Positions 46,323 through 56,311 of a stretch of 64,000 bases of DNA are shown here, in pieces. Under the pieces are notes generated by a model. The model made no database searches, was not told the origin of the DNA, and was given only the letters and a program-made list of their open reading frames with translations. Origin of the DNA: Psychrobacter sp. P11F6 (lineage in GTDB: Bacteria > Pseudomonadota > Gammaproteobacteria > Pseudomonadales > Moraxellaceae); contig NZ_CM003594.1 in NCBI RefSeq assembly GCF_001435295.1, positions 372,001-436,000 on the forward strand. Reading direction: 5' to 3'. A program made the translations under genes and the position numbers. Each line of letters starts with the position of its first letter. Position 1 is the first letter of the stretch.

Positions 46323-46757
46323 ATGGCTTCTTTTACCAATCAAGATTTACGTAAAGCGGGATTAAAAGTCACGTTACCTCGCATCAAGATTTTAGAGCTA
46401 CTAGAGAGTGCAGAGTTGCATCATATGAGTGCTGAGGAGGTTTATAAAGCACTGATAGAGCAAGGTGAGGATGTGGGTTTAGCGACTGTCTACCGAGTGC
46501 TGACGCAATTTGAGCAAGCTGGTATCGTCGAGCGTCATAACTTCGAAAATAATTTATCGGTGTTTGAGATTACCCAAGAAGGCCATCATGACCATTTGGT
46601 TTGTGACGTTTGTGGCAAGATTATAGAATTTCATAATGAAGTCATCGAAGAAGAGCAGCTTAAAGTCGCAGAAAAGCATGGATTTAAGTTATCAGGTCAT
46701 TCATTGGTGCTATACGGTATTTGTAATGACCAAGAGTGTCAGGATAGCATCAAGTAA
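46323..46757 (+). CDS. fur: Ferric uptake regulator Fur
   Basis: Iron-responsive repressor. The N-terminal winged helix is present (LRKAGLKVTLPRIKILELLE, then EDVGLATVYRVLTQFEQAG). The metal-binding region is HHDHLVCDVCGKI, with a late Cys pair, CNDQEC. 144 residues, standard. AGAAGGG precedes the ATG. A perfect palindrome lies in its promoter region. Confidence 0.96.
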   Translation: MASFTNQDLRKAGLKVTLPRIKILELLESAELHHMSAEEVYKALIEQGEDVGLATVYRVLTQFEQAGIVERHNFENNLSVFEITQEGHHDHLVCDVCGKIIEFHNEVIEEEQLKVAEKHGFKLSGHSLVLYGICNDQECQDSIK

Positions 46758-46827
46758 TTTTTAATTGGTGAGCATGATCTACCTTTGATATCGTTTTGAG
46801 TACGTTATCGCCATGTATAAAATAGGA

Positions 46828-46857
46828 AAAGCCCTCATAATAATATGAGGGCTTTCT
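46828..46857. terminator. Bidirectional terminator between fur and pilU
   Basis: AAAGCCCTCATA / TATGAGGGCTTT stem. Confidence 0.8.
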
Positions 46858-46904
46858 TATAAGTTTTTATGGCAAAAACGAATAATAATGCTCAAAAGCC
46901 ATGC

Positions 46905-48026
46905 TTAACTGATATCTAATGATAAGTTATCCGCACCTTCATCCAGATTGGCTGTGCCATTTTTACTGCTGAGTTTGATTTTTAGGCGCAAATCATTAGG
47001 AGAGTCAGCATGAAGAATCGCTTCTTTATAGGTGATTTCTCCTTGCTCATATAAGTCAAAAAGAGCCTGATCAAAGGTTTGCATGCCGCTATCCCGCGAT
47101 CGTGTCATGACATCTTTGATTTCATGAACCTCGCCTTTACGGATATAGTCACTAATCAGCTGTGAGTTCAATAAAATCTCAATAGCCGCACGGCGTCCTT
47201 TACCATCAGGAGTTGGGATGAGCTGCTGCGCAATAATGGCTTGCAAGTTGAGCGACAAATCCATAAATAACTGATTGTGGCGACTGGTTTCAAAAAAGTG
47301 GATGATACGGTCAATCGCTTGGTTGGCGTTGTTGGCGTGTAAGGTTGCAAACACCAAATGCCCTGTCTCAGCGTACTGGATCGCGTAGCTCATGACTTCA
47401 CGGTTACGAATCTCACCAATCAAAATAACATCAGGTGCTTGGCGTAATGTGTTTTTTAGCCCTGCCTCAAATGAATGGGTATCGATACCAACTTCACGCT
47501 GGGTAATAATACAACCACGATGTTTGTGAACAAACTCGATAGGATCTTCGATGGTAATGATGTGACCATGCGAGTTTTGATTACGGTGTCCGATCATAGA
47601 AGCAAGGGTCGTTGATTTACCTGTACCTGTTGCACCCACAAGCAGAATGATACCGCGTTTTTTCATTGCCAACTCTTTTAACGCGGGCGGCAAACGCAGC
47701 TCTTCGACAGTCGGAATTTTATTCTCAATTTTCCGTAAAATCATCCCTGCCATATCACGCTGTATAAAGGCACTGACCCGAAAACGTGCTTGCTGTGCTT
47801 CATCAGCAATGGCAAATTGGCACTCGTTGGTCTCTTCAAACTCTTTTTGCTGGTTTGGTGTCATGACGCCTTTGACCAATCGCATGGTTTGCTCAGCGGT
47901 TAAAGGCGTTTTACCGACAGGCAGAATTTTGCCATTCACTTTCATGGAAGGCGCTACATCAGCGGTAATAAAAAGGTCCGAGCCATTTTTATTGATCATT
48001 AACTGCAATAGTTTATCAATGTCCAT
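46905..48026 (-). CDS. pilU: Type IV pilus retraction ATPase PilU
   Basis: PilT-paralogous hexameric ATPase that assists pilus retraction. Walker A is VGATGTGKST, the Asp box is ITIEDPIEFVH, Walker B is DVILIGEIRNREVM, and the His box is GHLVFATLHANNA. The C-terminal extension after the core (about 350-373) distinguishes it from PilT. 373 residues. It lies 161 bases downstream of pilT on the same strand, the standard order. Confidence 0.93.
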   Translation of the reverse strand: MDIDKLLQLMINKNGSDLFITADVAPSMKVNGKILPVGKTPLTAEQTMRLVKGVMTPNQQKEFEETNECQFAIADEAQQARFRVSAFIQRDMAGMILRKIENKIPTVEELRLPPALKELAMKKRGIILLVGATGTGKSTTLASMIGHRNQNSHGHIITIEDPIEFVHKHRGCIITQREVGIDTHSFEAGLKNTLRQAPDVILIGEIRNREVMSYAIQYAETGHLVFATLHANNANQAIDRIIHFFETSRHNQLFMDLSLNLQAIIAQQLIPTPDGKGRRAAIEILLNSQLISDYIRKGEVHEIKDVMTRSRDSGMQTFDQALFDLYEQGEITYKEAILHADSPNDLRLKIKLSSKNGTANLDEGADNLSLDIS

Positions 48027-48187
48027 ATCGTACCTGCATTCGATGTAAATCGATTAAAAAATTATTTAAAATCATGTTTTAAAAATCGCCAGTAGCAATA
48101 AAAGTAAGGCGTATCATGGCTTATGAATGCTTGTATTATTGACTCACATATCAATCACTATCAGCCAGTGACGCACGATTAATAATA

Positions 48188-49243
48188 TTACAAAAATGCC
48201 TCAGGCTGTTTGGCATAAGGACGGGCTACGTCTTTACTAATGGTGCCTTTTGCTACTAGATTTTTGAGCGTTTGATCCAGAGTAATCATACCTTCACCTG
48301 CACCTGTTTGGATAGCAGAGTACATTTGAGCGATTTTATTCTCACGTATCAAGTTACGGATAGCAGGTGTGCCGAGCATGATTTCATGTGCTGCTACACG
48401 TCCGCCTGCTTGACGACGCAAAAGCGTTTGTGAAATAACGGCTTGTAGTGACTCTGATAGCATCGCCCGAATCATGTCTTTTTCTGCTGCGGGGAATACA
48501 TCAATGACACGGTCAATGGTTTTAGCGGCTGAACTGGTGTGTAGGGTACCAAATACTAAGTGACCAGTCTCTGCTGCTGTCAATGCGAGGCGGATAGTCT
48601 CAAGGTCACGTAGCTCACCAACCAGAATTACATCGGGATCCTCACGTAGGGCCGAGCGCAATGCAGGCTCGAAACCTAAGGTATCGCGGTGCACCTCACG
48701 CTGATTAATCAAGCTCTTTTTGGAGTCGTGGACAAATTCGATCGGATCTTCAATGGTCAAGATATGCTCTTTACGGGACTCATTAATATAGTCAATCATG
48801 GCAGCTAGCGTTGTGGACTTACCAGAACCTGTCGGACCTGTGACCAAAACCACACCACGTTTAAAGTCTGACACGCGCTTGAATACATCACCCATACCGA
48901 GGTCTTCCATCGTTAAGACTTTGGACGGAATGGTACGAAAGACAGCACCCGCCCCACGGTTTTGATTGAATGCGTTTACCCGAAAACGTGCTAGATTGGG
49001 AATCTCAAAAGAGAAATCCGTTTCATAAAATTCTTCAAAATCAGCACGCTGCTTATCGTTCATGATGTCATAGATAAGCTGGTGCACAACCTGATGAGTC
49101 ATCTCTGGCATATTAATACGGGTCATTTCACCATCAACACGTATCATTGCTGGCATACCGGCTGAAATATGTAAATCTGATGCTTTATGCTTAACCGTAA
49201 AGCGCAGCAAGTCTTCGATGCTTAAATTGTTTTTTTCAGCCAT
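48188..49243 (-). CDS. pilT: Type IV pilus retraction ATPase PilT
   Basis: Motor that depolymerises pili, powering twitching and DNA uptake. Walker A is TGPTGSGKST (about 130-139), the Asp box is LTIEDPIEFVHDSKKSLINQRE, Walker B is DVILVGELRDLETI, and the His box is GHLVFGTLHTSSAAKTIDR. The AIRNLIRE region (usually AIRNLIRE/AIRNLIREDK) is present near the C-terminus. 351 residues. An IS element lies between it and the divergent yggS. Confidence 0.96.
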   Translation of the reverse strand: MAEKNNLSIEDLLRFTVKHKASDLHISAGMPAMIRVDGEMTRINMPEMTHQVVHQLIYDIMNDKQRADFEEFYETDFSFEIPNLARFRVNAFNQNRGAGAVFRTIPSKVLTMEDLGMGDVFKRVSDFKRGVVLVTGPTGSGKSTTLAAMIDYINESRKEHILTIEDPIEFVHDSKKSLINQREVHRDTLGFEPALRSALREDPDVILVGELRDLETIRLALTAAETGHLVFGTLHTSSAAKTIDRVIDVFPAAEKDMIRAMLSESLQAVISQTLLRRQAGGRVAAHEIMLGTPAIRNLIRENKIAQMYSAIQTGAGEGMITLDQTLKNLVAKGTISKDVARPYAKQPEAFL

Positions 49244-49473
49244 AATCGGATATTCCTATCAATCAATAAGGGTAGGACAAAAGAGCAAAAAAGGGGAGTG
49301 ATTATCAATCGATAAACGATCTGATTAAAGTCGGTCACGTTAATAAAGGAGTAGCGATGGTCTTTACCATTACTATTATATTCAGTAGCATATGTTAAAC
49401 CATGTAACAATATAATAACAAGACTACCAACAATTAACCATCTACTACACCAATAAAATGTAAAATTAGTCAT
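49222..49473 (-). CDS. Possible small membrane protein overlapping pilT
   Basis: An 83-residue frame with two hydrophobic segments (about 12-28 and 55-72) and a charged end (RNIRLWLKKTI). It overlaps the pilT start by 22 bases and lacks a clear ribosome site. Its start is 80 bases from the IS. It has no recognised homologue. It could be chance, since the canonical pilT-yggS spacer is usually gene-free. Confidence 0.3.
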   Translation of the reverse strand: MTNFTFYWCSRWLIVGSLVIILLHGLTYATEYNSNGKDHRYSFINVTDFNQIVYRLIITPLFCSFVLPLLIDRNIRLWLKKTI

Positions 49474-49552
49474 TATGAGTGTCGATTTATAGATTGATGC
49501 TTATTGAGTTTTTTATATTAGAAGACATTTATAAAAAGTTTAACCATAGCTA

Positions 49553-50410
49553 GGGCGTGTTGAACATTGGGAATAAAATAGTAGCAAAAAAATAGCAAAC
49601 GGTTAGTCTTTAAGTTCTCACACAAAAAAGACATCGTTTGCTATGCCTCGTACAATGCTCAAAGATCAACACTGGACAAGACTAAGACCTATATTACTAG
49701 AACTTAATATCTATGACAAAGGGAATCTTAGACAAACCTTTGAAGGCGTATTATATCGGATGCGTGTTGGCTGTCCTTGGCGTGATCTGCCACCTTACTT
49801 TGGTAAGCCTAATACCGTCTACAAGGCTTATCAGCGCTGGTTTCGTAGCAATAAACTGATTGCACTGTTCGCTTTATTAACTAAAGACTCAGACTGTGAA
49901 TGGGTGTTTATCGATGGCACACACATTAAAGCACATCAGCACAGTAATGGTAGCAATGAGGTGGAACAAGCCATTAGTAAAAGTGTGGCAGGACGCGCAA
50001 CCAAGATTCATTTAGCAGTTGATGCTCATGGCAACCCTATTACTTTTATCCTATCAGATGGCACGACTCACGATGTAAAGGTGGCTCCAGACTTAATTGA
50101 TGAGATTAATTTAAGTAGTACAGACATACTATGTGCCGATAAGGGCTATGATTCTGATCCACTGCGAGCGCATATTGAACGAGCAGGTTGCTTCAATAAT
50201 ATTCCTCGAAAACAGAATACTAAGTCCACCAATAACCATATGGACTGGCACTTGTACAAGGCTCGACACTTAGTAGAAAATGCTTTTGCTAAGTTAAAAA
50301 ACTACAGGGCGGTTGCAACTAGATTTGATAAGCTCAAGCAAAGTTATGAGAATACGGTGGCTCTCGCTTGTGCTTATCTTTGGTTGAAACTTTGAATGTT
50401 CAACACGCCC
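49553..50410 (+). mobile_element. Complete IS5-family insertion sequence
   Basis: 858 bp with perfect 16-bp terminal inverted repeats (GGGCGTGTTGAACATT at 49553-49568 and its complement at 50395-50410). It is flanked by TA on both sides, as in the IS427-like group. It encodes one intact transposase, whose TGA overlaps the right repeat by one base. It sits between divergent pilT and yggS. The exact ends and intact gene suggest recent insertion. Confidence 0.92.
49643..50395 (+). CDS. IS5-family DDE transposase
   Basis: A 250-residue transposase in one frame, without the programmed frameshift often seen in IS427-group elements. The N-terminal part (LYRMRVGCPWRDLPPYFGKP) is typical of the family. 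The DDE residues are in VFIDGTHIKAHQ, CADKGYDSDPLR and LVENAFAKLKNYRAVATRFDK (the last being the Y-R-E type signature). It appears intact and active. Confidence 0.92.
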   Translation: MPRTMLKDQHWTRLRPILLELNIYDKGNLRQTFEGVLYRMRVGCPWRDLPPYFGKPNTVYKAYQRWFRSNKLIALFALLTKDSDCEWVFIDGTHIKAHQHSNGSNEVEQAISKSVAGRATKIHLAVDAHGNPITFILSDGTTHDVKVAPDLIDEINLSSTDILCADKGYDSDPLRAHIERAGCFNNIPRKQNTKSTNNHMDWHLYKARHLVENAFAKLKNYRAVATRFDKLKQSYENTVALACAYLWLKL

Positions 50411-50501
50411 TAATAAAAGTTCATTATATAAGTGAGTAAAAATATAAGTCATTAAAAGTGACTGATTAAAAAATGGATTAAATTATTCTCGTGAGTAATA
50501 T

Positions 50502-51218
50502 ATGAAAGAAATAGAAAATAACATTGATAGCCAAAATCTTATTGCGAGCTGGCAGCAAGTGAGTAAGCAAATGACTCAAGCGTGTGAGCATGCGGCACGA
50601 CAAGCAGATAGTGTGACGTTACTGGCAGTTTCCAAGACTAAACCAGCTGATATGATTGCTACTTTGGCTCAGCAAGGACAGCAGCACTTTGGTGAAAATT
50701 ATCTGCAAGAAGCCATCGAAAAAATCGATACGCTAAAACGACAGCCAGAAACTAAAGGCATTATTTGGCATTATATTGGTAGTATCCAGCGCAATAAGAC
50801 CCGTGATATTGCTGAGCATTTCGATTGGGTACAAACGGTTGAGCGTGACATTATTGCTCAGCGTCTAAACGACCAGCGCCCAGCTGAGCTGCCACCGCTT
50901 AATGTGCTAATCCAAGTCAATATCGATAACGAAGAAAGCAAATCAGGCTGCCTGCCAGCACAGCTACCTGATTTGATAACTGCTATCAAGGGGTATGACA
51001 GGTTACAGCTGCGTGGTTTGATGATTATTCCTGCTAAGGGAGGTACGGATGCTTTTACCCGTACCAAGCAGTTATTTGATGAGATTAAAGAGACTCATGC
51101 AGAGCTAGATACTTGGGATACACTGAGCATGGGCATGAGCGGTGATATGACAGAGGCGATAGCCAGTGGTTCAACGATGGTGCGCGTTGGTAGCGCCATA
51201 TTTGGCGCACGAGCTTAA
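50502..51218 (+). CDS. yggS: PLP homeostasis protein YggS/PLPBP
   Basis: Cytosolic pyridoxal-phosphate-binding protein with an alanine-racemase-like barrel and no known enzyme activity. The PLP lysine is in LLAVSKTKPADMI. HFGENYLQEA, WHYIGSIQRNK and the phosphate-binding end MGMSGDMTEAIASGSTMVRVGSAIFG are all present. 238 residues. It is normally divergent from pilT; here an IS separates them, so its promoter may be altered. Confidence 0.93.
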   Translation: MKEIENNIDSQNLIASWQQVSKQMTQACEHAARQADSVTLLAVSKTKPADMIATLAQQGQQHFGENYLQEAIEKIDTLKRQPETKGIIWHYIGSIQRNKTRDIAEHFDWVQTVERDIIAQRLNDQRPAELPPLNVLIQVNIDNEESKSGCLPAQLPDLITAIKGYDRLQLRGLMIIPAKGGTDAFTRTKQLFDEIKETHAELDTWDTLSMGMSGDMTEAIASGSTMVRVGSAIFGARA

Positions 51219-51229
51219 ATTTTTATTTA

Positions 51230-52504
51230 TCAGGCAGTCTCATCCATTCTGGTCACCAACATCTGAGTGATTTTGAGATTGTCCGTTGCGATAATCTCAA
51301 ATCGATAATTGGCATACTCGATAGTATCGGTTTTCTTTGGAATCTTGCGTAGCATGTACATCATAAAGCCACTAATGGTTTCATAGTTCTGACTGCGTGG
51401 CAGATCAACGATATCTAAAGCGCGTACGACGTCTTCGATAGGAGTCATACCATCAATCAACCATGAGTTATCCGTACGCTGAACGATAGGCTGCTCCTCC
51501 AAGGTGACAAGCTCCCCCATGACGATACTCATCACATCCTTAAGCGTGATGACACCCACTACCAATCCATACTCATTCACAATGACGGCAAAGTCAGCGC
51601 CTGTAGATTTAAACATCTCTAATACTTCAAACAAGGACAAGGTATCAGGAACGAAGAGTGCAGGTTTTAGTAGGGCTTTGTCAGTTAAGCTGACCTCTTG
51701 CTGGTTAAGAACCAATGCCAAAAAACTGCGCGACTCTACATAACCAATAATGTGCTCTAGATCATCTTCCTGACAGACCAAAAATTTGTTATGTGGTTGT
51801 TCAATCATCACTTCAACGACTTTTTCAGTACTCGTTTTGGTATCAAAATAAACAATATTTTCACGTGGATTCATCACCGACGTTACGGTGCGCTCTTGCA
51901 TATCAAAGATATTTTCTATCAGATGATGTTCTTGTTTTTTGAGCACACCAGCTTCAGCACCAGCATCCATGACAGCATAAATATCTTCTGGCGTCATATC
52001 GTCTTGTCGTATGGTTGAAATACCCAGTAATTCAAAGATGACATTTGCTGCACCATCAAATATCCAAATCACGGGTTTGAATATAAAAATCAATAGCATC
52101 ATTGGTCGTACGAGACGTACAGCGATAGCTTCAGTGTTCGACATCGCCAATCGTCTGGGCATTAAATCAGCGAGCAGAGAAAATAAACTGGTGATCAGCA
52201 CAAATGATATGACGGATGACACTGCTTCATTCTTCACCAAAAGCTCTAGATAAGGGCTAATAGCTGACTCACCTACCGCACCAGCTGAGATAGCGACGGC
52301 ATTCAAAACCACTTGTACGACAGTAATAAAACTGCCAGGGTGCTCTTGCATTTTAAGGACGTCAAATGCGCGGACATCCCCTTCTTTTGCCATGATTTGT
52401 AGCTTAATTTTGCGACCAGCAGCGATGGCTATTTCGGCAGCAGATACGAAGGCACTGAGGGCAAGCAATAAAAGAAGAAAGATACTAGCGGTTAGCAAAC
52501 TCAT
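51230..52504 (-). CDS. CNNM/HlyC-CorC family protein (DUF21-CBS-transporter-associated)
   Basis: Inner-membrane protein with an N-terminal DUF21 domain (residues about 1-190, AFVSAAEIAIAAGRKIKLQ at the start and three or four helices). Two CBS domains (about 210-330, SVMNPRENIVYFD and DFAVIVNEYGLVVGVITLKDVM) follow, then a C-terminal CorC_HlyC domain (WLIDGMTPIEDVVRAL). Members are implicated in Mg/Co efflux or membrane stability. ATG 52504 starts directly at the first helix; a frame from 52600 adds another hydrophobic stretch without support. It converges with yggS. Confidence 0.87.
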   Translation of the reverse strand: MSLLTASIFLLLLLALSAFVSAAEIAIAAGRKIKLQIMAKEGDVRAFDVLKMQEHPGSFITVVQVVLNAVAISAGAVGESAISPYLELLVKNEAVSSVISFVLITSLFSLLADLMPRRLAMSNTEAIAVRLVRPMMLLIFIFKPVIWIFDGAANVIFELLGISTIRQDDMTPEDIYAVMDAGAEAGVLKKQEHHLIENIFDMQERTVTSVMNPRENIVYFDTKTSTEKVVEVMIEQPHNKFLVCQEDDLEHIIGYVESRSFLALVLNQQEVSLTDKALLKPALFVPDTLSLFEVLEMFKSTGADFAVIVNEYGLVVGVITLKDVMSIVMGELVTLEEQPIVQRTDNSWLIDGMTPIEDVVRALDIVDLPRSQNYETISGFMMYMLRKIPKKTDTIEYANYRFEIIATDNLKITQMLVTRMDETA

Positions 52505-52621
52505 GACATACTCGGTAAAAAATATAGGGATTAAAATAATTGAAGTTAAAAAAGATGTTAGAAGTACAAAAAGAAAGTGTTGTTTATAATAGCTTGGCAT
52601 TAAAAATCGGTTGATAGAAAC

Positions 52622-52648
52622 TAAAAAAGCTGGGTAAGCACCCAGCTA
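52622..52648 (-). terminator. Terminator after nadE
   Basis: AGCTGGGT/ACCCAGCT stem, T-run on the minus strand. Confidence 0.85.
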
Positions 52649-52684
52649 ATCATAAGAAAATTGATTTTTTATAAAAGTATTAAA

Positions 52685-54376
52685 TTAGCCTTTTACTGAC
52701 CATTTATTCACTAATGGATAACGACGTTCACGTCCAAAGGCTTTATGGCTAATTTTGGTACCGATTGGCGCTTGTAAACGCTTATATTCGCTATTGTCTA
52801 CCATCTGGATGACTTTTGCGACCAGTTCAGCCTCAAACCCTTTATTAATAATGTCTTGATAGCCCATGTCTTCATCGATGTATGACATTAAGATGCCATC
52901 TAATACATCATAGTCAGGCAAGCTGTCTTGGTCTTTTTGGTCTGGGCGTAACTCAGCAGATGGCGGGCGAGTGATGACGCGCTCAGGGATGACTGGGGTG
53001 TCTTCCAAGCGGTTGCGATAACTGGCCAATTTATAAACCTGCGACTTATAAACGTCTTTTAACACATCAAAGCCGCCTGCCATATCACCATATAATGTCG
53101 AATAGCCGACTGCTAACTCAGACTTATTACCAGTGGTGATGACCAAGTGCCCAAACTTATTGGACAGCGCCATCAGTACCACACCGCGCGCACGCGCTTG
53201 GATATTTTCTTCAGTGGTGTCTGCTGGCGATTTGTTAAATAGTGGCGCTAAGGTATGACGGATGCCTTCAACCGCATCAAAAATAGGACAAACCGTATAA
53301 GAAACATTTAAGCGGCGAGCCTGTGCTTGAGCATCTTCTAGACTAATCTGAGAAGTATATTCATAAGGCATCATCACCGCATATACCTTGTCAGCACCCA
53401 AAGCATCAACAGCGATACATAGTGTTAAGGCAGAATCAATACCACCTGATAGCCCAAGGATAATACCAGTGAATCCTGAATGGTTGACATAATCACGCAG
53501 GCCAACGACCAGTGCTTGATACATCTCTGACTCACGGCTCAGTGTTAATGGCGCTTTAGTTTGACTATTAAACTTGGCAGTTTTGACGTCTAAAGTGGCA
53601 AGAAGTAACTGATTCATAAAACGTGGTGCTTCGTGGGCAACGCTACCATCAGCTTGCACCGCCATAGAACCACCGTCAAATACCAAGTCGTCTTGACCGC
53701 CAACGGCGTTGACATACACGATAGGCAAATTATTCTCACGGCTACGCTTGGCCAGCATCGTTTTACGATTGTCTTGTTTTTCGATCTCAAAAGGTGAGGC
53801 GTTCAAGCTAATAATCAGATCAGCACCTTGCTTTTTAAGCTCGGCAATAGGGCCTTTTTCCCACAAGTCTTCACAGATGAGCAGACCGATTGTGATGCCT
53901 TTATAGTCAAATAAAACTTGGTTACGACCTTTATCAAAATAACGACGCTCATCAAATACGCCATAATTTGGCAAGATTTGCTTATGATAAAAGCCTTTTT
54001 GATGACCATTATGCAAGATAGCAGCAGAGTTGAAAGTACCATGATGGTCGACATGTGGATAACCGACAATCATCACAATGTCATCGATATCACTTAAAGT
54101 AGACAAGGCGCTTTTGATGCGACCAGATAAGCTTGGGCGTAGTAATAAATCTTGCGGTGGGTAACCTAATAAAGCAAGTTCCGGGAAAATAATGACATCC
54201 GCACCTTGCTCGCGAGCTTGCAATGCGAGTGCACGCATTTTTTCAGCATTGGCAGTGATATCACCAACCAAAAAATGCGACTGAGCCAATGCAAAAGTAA
54301 CGGTTTCTTGGGTTTTATTGGTCTTACTGGCCTCAGTTGAGGGAGTTATATTGGGATTATCATTGTCTTTTGACAT
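52685..54376 (-). CDS. nadE: Glutamine-dependent NAD+ synthase
   Basis: Amidates nicotinate adenine dinucleotide using glutamine. The N-terminal nitrilase-type glutaminase domain (about 25-270) has catalytic Glu in IFPELALLGYPPQDLL, Lys before QILPNYGVFDERRYF, and Cys in LLICEDLW. The C-terminal synthetase domain has the P-loop LGLSGGIDSAL, then TTGNKSELAVGYSTLYGDMAGGF and PPSAELRPDQKDQDSLPDY. 563 residues. AGGAAC precedes the ATG. Confidence 0.95.
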   Translation of the reverse strand: MSKDNDNPNITPSTEASKTNKTQETVTFALAQSHFLVGDITANAEKMRALALQAREQGADVIIFPELALLGYPPQDLLLRPSLSGRIKSALSTLSDIDDIVMIVGYPHVDHHGTFNSAAILHNGHQKGFYHKQILPNYGVFDERRYFDKGRNQVLFDYKGITIGLLICEDLWEKGPIAELKKQGADLIISLNASPFEIEKQDNRKTMLAKRSRENNLPIVYVNAVGGQDDLVFDGGSMAVQADGSVAHEAPRFMNQLLLATLDVKTAKFNSQTKAPLTLSRESEMYQALVVGLRDYVNHSGFTGIILGLSGGIDSALTLCIAVDALGADKVYAVMMPYEYTSQISLEDAQAQARRLNVSYTVCPIFDAVEGIRHTLAPLFNKSPADTTEENIQARARGVVLMALSNKFGHLVITTGNKSELAVGYSTLYGDMAGGFDVLKDVYKSQVYKLASYRNRLEDTPVIPERVITRPPSAELRPDQKDQDSLPDYDVLDGILMSYIDEDMGYQDIINKGFEAELVAKVIQMVDNSEYKRLQAPIGTKISHKAFGRERRYPLVNKWSVKG

Positions 54377-55183
54377 TGTTATTGTTCCTATCGATATATG
54401 GTTTAAAATTTGTTGGGTCGTTGTTGATTTAAAATAAAATCAAAGTAGGTCCGAAATTCACTCAAAATAGCACTCTGTCATATCGAATTCTAATAGTGAA
54501 CCGAGATGATGAGCTTGCTTACGCACAGTATCCAACGTTGTAACGCCCCTCTACAGGTTTGATCTTATGATAGTCTATAGAAGGACGCTAAAAGAGGGCT
54601 GTAGCGCATCGTCTGAAAAATGTTATATATGTAGAATGATCCAAATAAATAAGAACAAACGAATTTAATGCTATTAAAAAGCTTAAAATAATTGCTTTAG
54701 TATAGCATCAATTATCGTTGCAAATAGAACGCGCCAGTGAATTACCTTTCAATAGGTCAGTTTACAGTATGAATGTAAAATATCCTTTTAGTGCATTGTT
54801 TTTACATGTTAAATCTATGTGTCAACTTCTATCTATTAATGTCATCATCTAGTAAGCTTATACAGAGAAAGTTGTAAGTAAAGATTACAACATATCGTTA
54901 TATCATTATCATATTTTGCGGCATAATAAGCCGTGATAATCGCTTGATATTTATCTTGCGTTAGTCAAAACTATCGTCCGTAAGTATGTTACGGTATGCT
55001 ACGATTTGATGCTCTCAAAGCAGGTTTACTGGTACGGATTGTTTACACCCCTCGCTAATGAATACCGCTAATGGACAGGGTCTTTTTATGGGCACGGTCT
55101 GTGAGTTGATATTCATCACACATTTATAAACTTGCCAGCAAGGTCGCGATAGATCTTCGCTGTCTGCTCTTGGTTTATACGCT
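54377..55183. other. Long nadE-permease divergent gap
   Basis: 807 AT-rich bases. The frames seen are very short and without ribosome sites (e.g. a 23-codon ATG frame near 54768). No RNA gene or repeat is recognised. It must carry both divergent promoters. Confidence 0.5.
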
Positions 55184-56311
55184 ATGATTGAAAATTGGAC
55201 AAAAGAATTTATTATTCAGCGCTTATTGGCTATTACTCTGTTGGTAGTGCTGTTCGTACTGTGTTTTCAAGTGGTACAATTTTTTATTGTACCCGCATTA
55301 TGGGCGGCGATTTTAGCGTATGTTACCTTTCCTATTTATAACTTTTTTTACGAAAAAGTAAAGCTGAGTCCTAATTTTAGCGCTGCTATTATGACGGTGA
55401 GTATCTCCTTAATGATAGGTGTGCCACTGGTTATCGGTGTTTTTATTCTACAGCAAGAAGCCTTGAGCCTAATCAGTAACTTGATTTATCGTATAAAAGT
55501 GGGCTATTTAGATGTGCCTGATTCTATTAAAGATATGCCTATCATCGGTCAGCAAGTGAAAGATGTGCTGTGGAGAATCAATAAAAACCCAGAAGGGACG
55601 TTAGAGGCGTTTCGTATCTGGGTACAGTCACATTTATATTATGGCAAAGTAGCGTTTGATGTGGTGTTTAGCGGTCTTGCCAAGTTAGGTATGGCGCTGA
55701 TGACGTTGTTTTTCTTTTATCGTGATGGTACCAGTTTGGTGCGTCAAATTCGCCAAGCACTGCGTAATATCATTGGCAATCGCATCGATGGCTATATTGA
55801 TTCTGTGGGTACGACCACGCGTGCGGTGGTTTATGGTATTGGTTTGACGGCATTGGCACAAGCACTGCTCGCAGGTGTGGGTTACTACTTCGCTGGTGCA
55901 CCAAGTCCTATCTTACTCACTATCATAACCTTTATTATCGCCCTGATTCCGTTTGGCACGCCATTTGTCTGGGGCGGTGTATCCATTTGGTTGTTAAGCC
56001 AAGGTCATACTGTAGAAGGGATTGGCTTGGCACTATGGGGCACTTTGGTTATCAGCTGGGTTGACAATCTCATCCGTCCTATTGTGATTAGTGGCGCGAC
56101 CAAAATCCCTTTTATTATTATTTTTATTGGTGTATTAGGTGGTCTAACGGCTTTTGGCTTTGTTGGTTTGTTTATCGGTCCTGTAGTGCTAGCCATCGGA
56201 TTAGCGGTATGGCGAGAATGGATATCGCAGCATAAAAATGAGATATTTGCCCCGCAGGATTTGGTGTTGTCTGACAACCAAACGTTGCCACCAGTCAATG
56301 AATCAGAGTAG
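55184..56311 (+). CDS. AI-2E/PerM-family transporter
   Basis: A 375-residue inner-membrane permease with about eight helices. Helices one and two are at residues 15-45, a periplasmic/amphipathic region lies at about 100-150, and the family's C-terminal block is present (ITFIIALIPFGTPFVWG, LIRPIVISGATKIPFIIIFIGVLGGLTAFGFVGLFIGPV). The family includes AI-2 exporters and PerM-like proteins; the substrate cannot be inferred. pdxB follows after 22 bases. The stop lies in a 10-bp tandem repeat. Confidence 0.88.
   Translation: MIENWTKEFIIQRLLAITLLVVLFVLCFQVVQFFIVPALWAAILAYVTFPIYNFFYEKVKLSPNFSAAIMTVSISLMIGVPLVIGVFILQQEALSLISNLIYRIKVGYLDVPDSIKDMPIIGQQVKDVLWRINKNPEGTLEAFRIWVQSHLYYGKVAFDVVFSGLAKLGMALMTLFFFYRDGTSLVRQIRQALRNIIGNRIDGYIDSVGTTTRAVVYGIGLTALAQALLAGVGYYFAGAPSPILLTIITFIIALIPFGTPFVWGGVSIWLLSQGHTVEGIGLALWGTLVISWVDNLIRPIVISGATKIPFIIIFIGVLGGLTAFGFVGLFIGPVVLAIGLAVWREWISQHKNEIFAPQDLVLSDNQTLPPVNESE

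Noticed and set aside
47647..48048. 133-codon plus-strand frame opposite pilU
   Set aside because: Fully overlaps a highly conserved ATPase gene and lacks protein-like features.
54377..55183. Possible small RNA or tRNA in the long nadE-permease gap
   Set aside because: I looked for TpsiC-arm-like sequence and strong hairpin plus T-tract pairs on both strands and found none.
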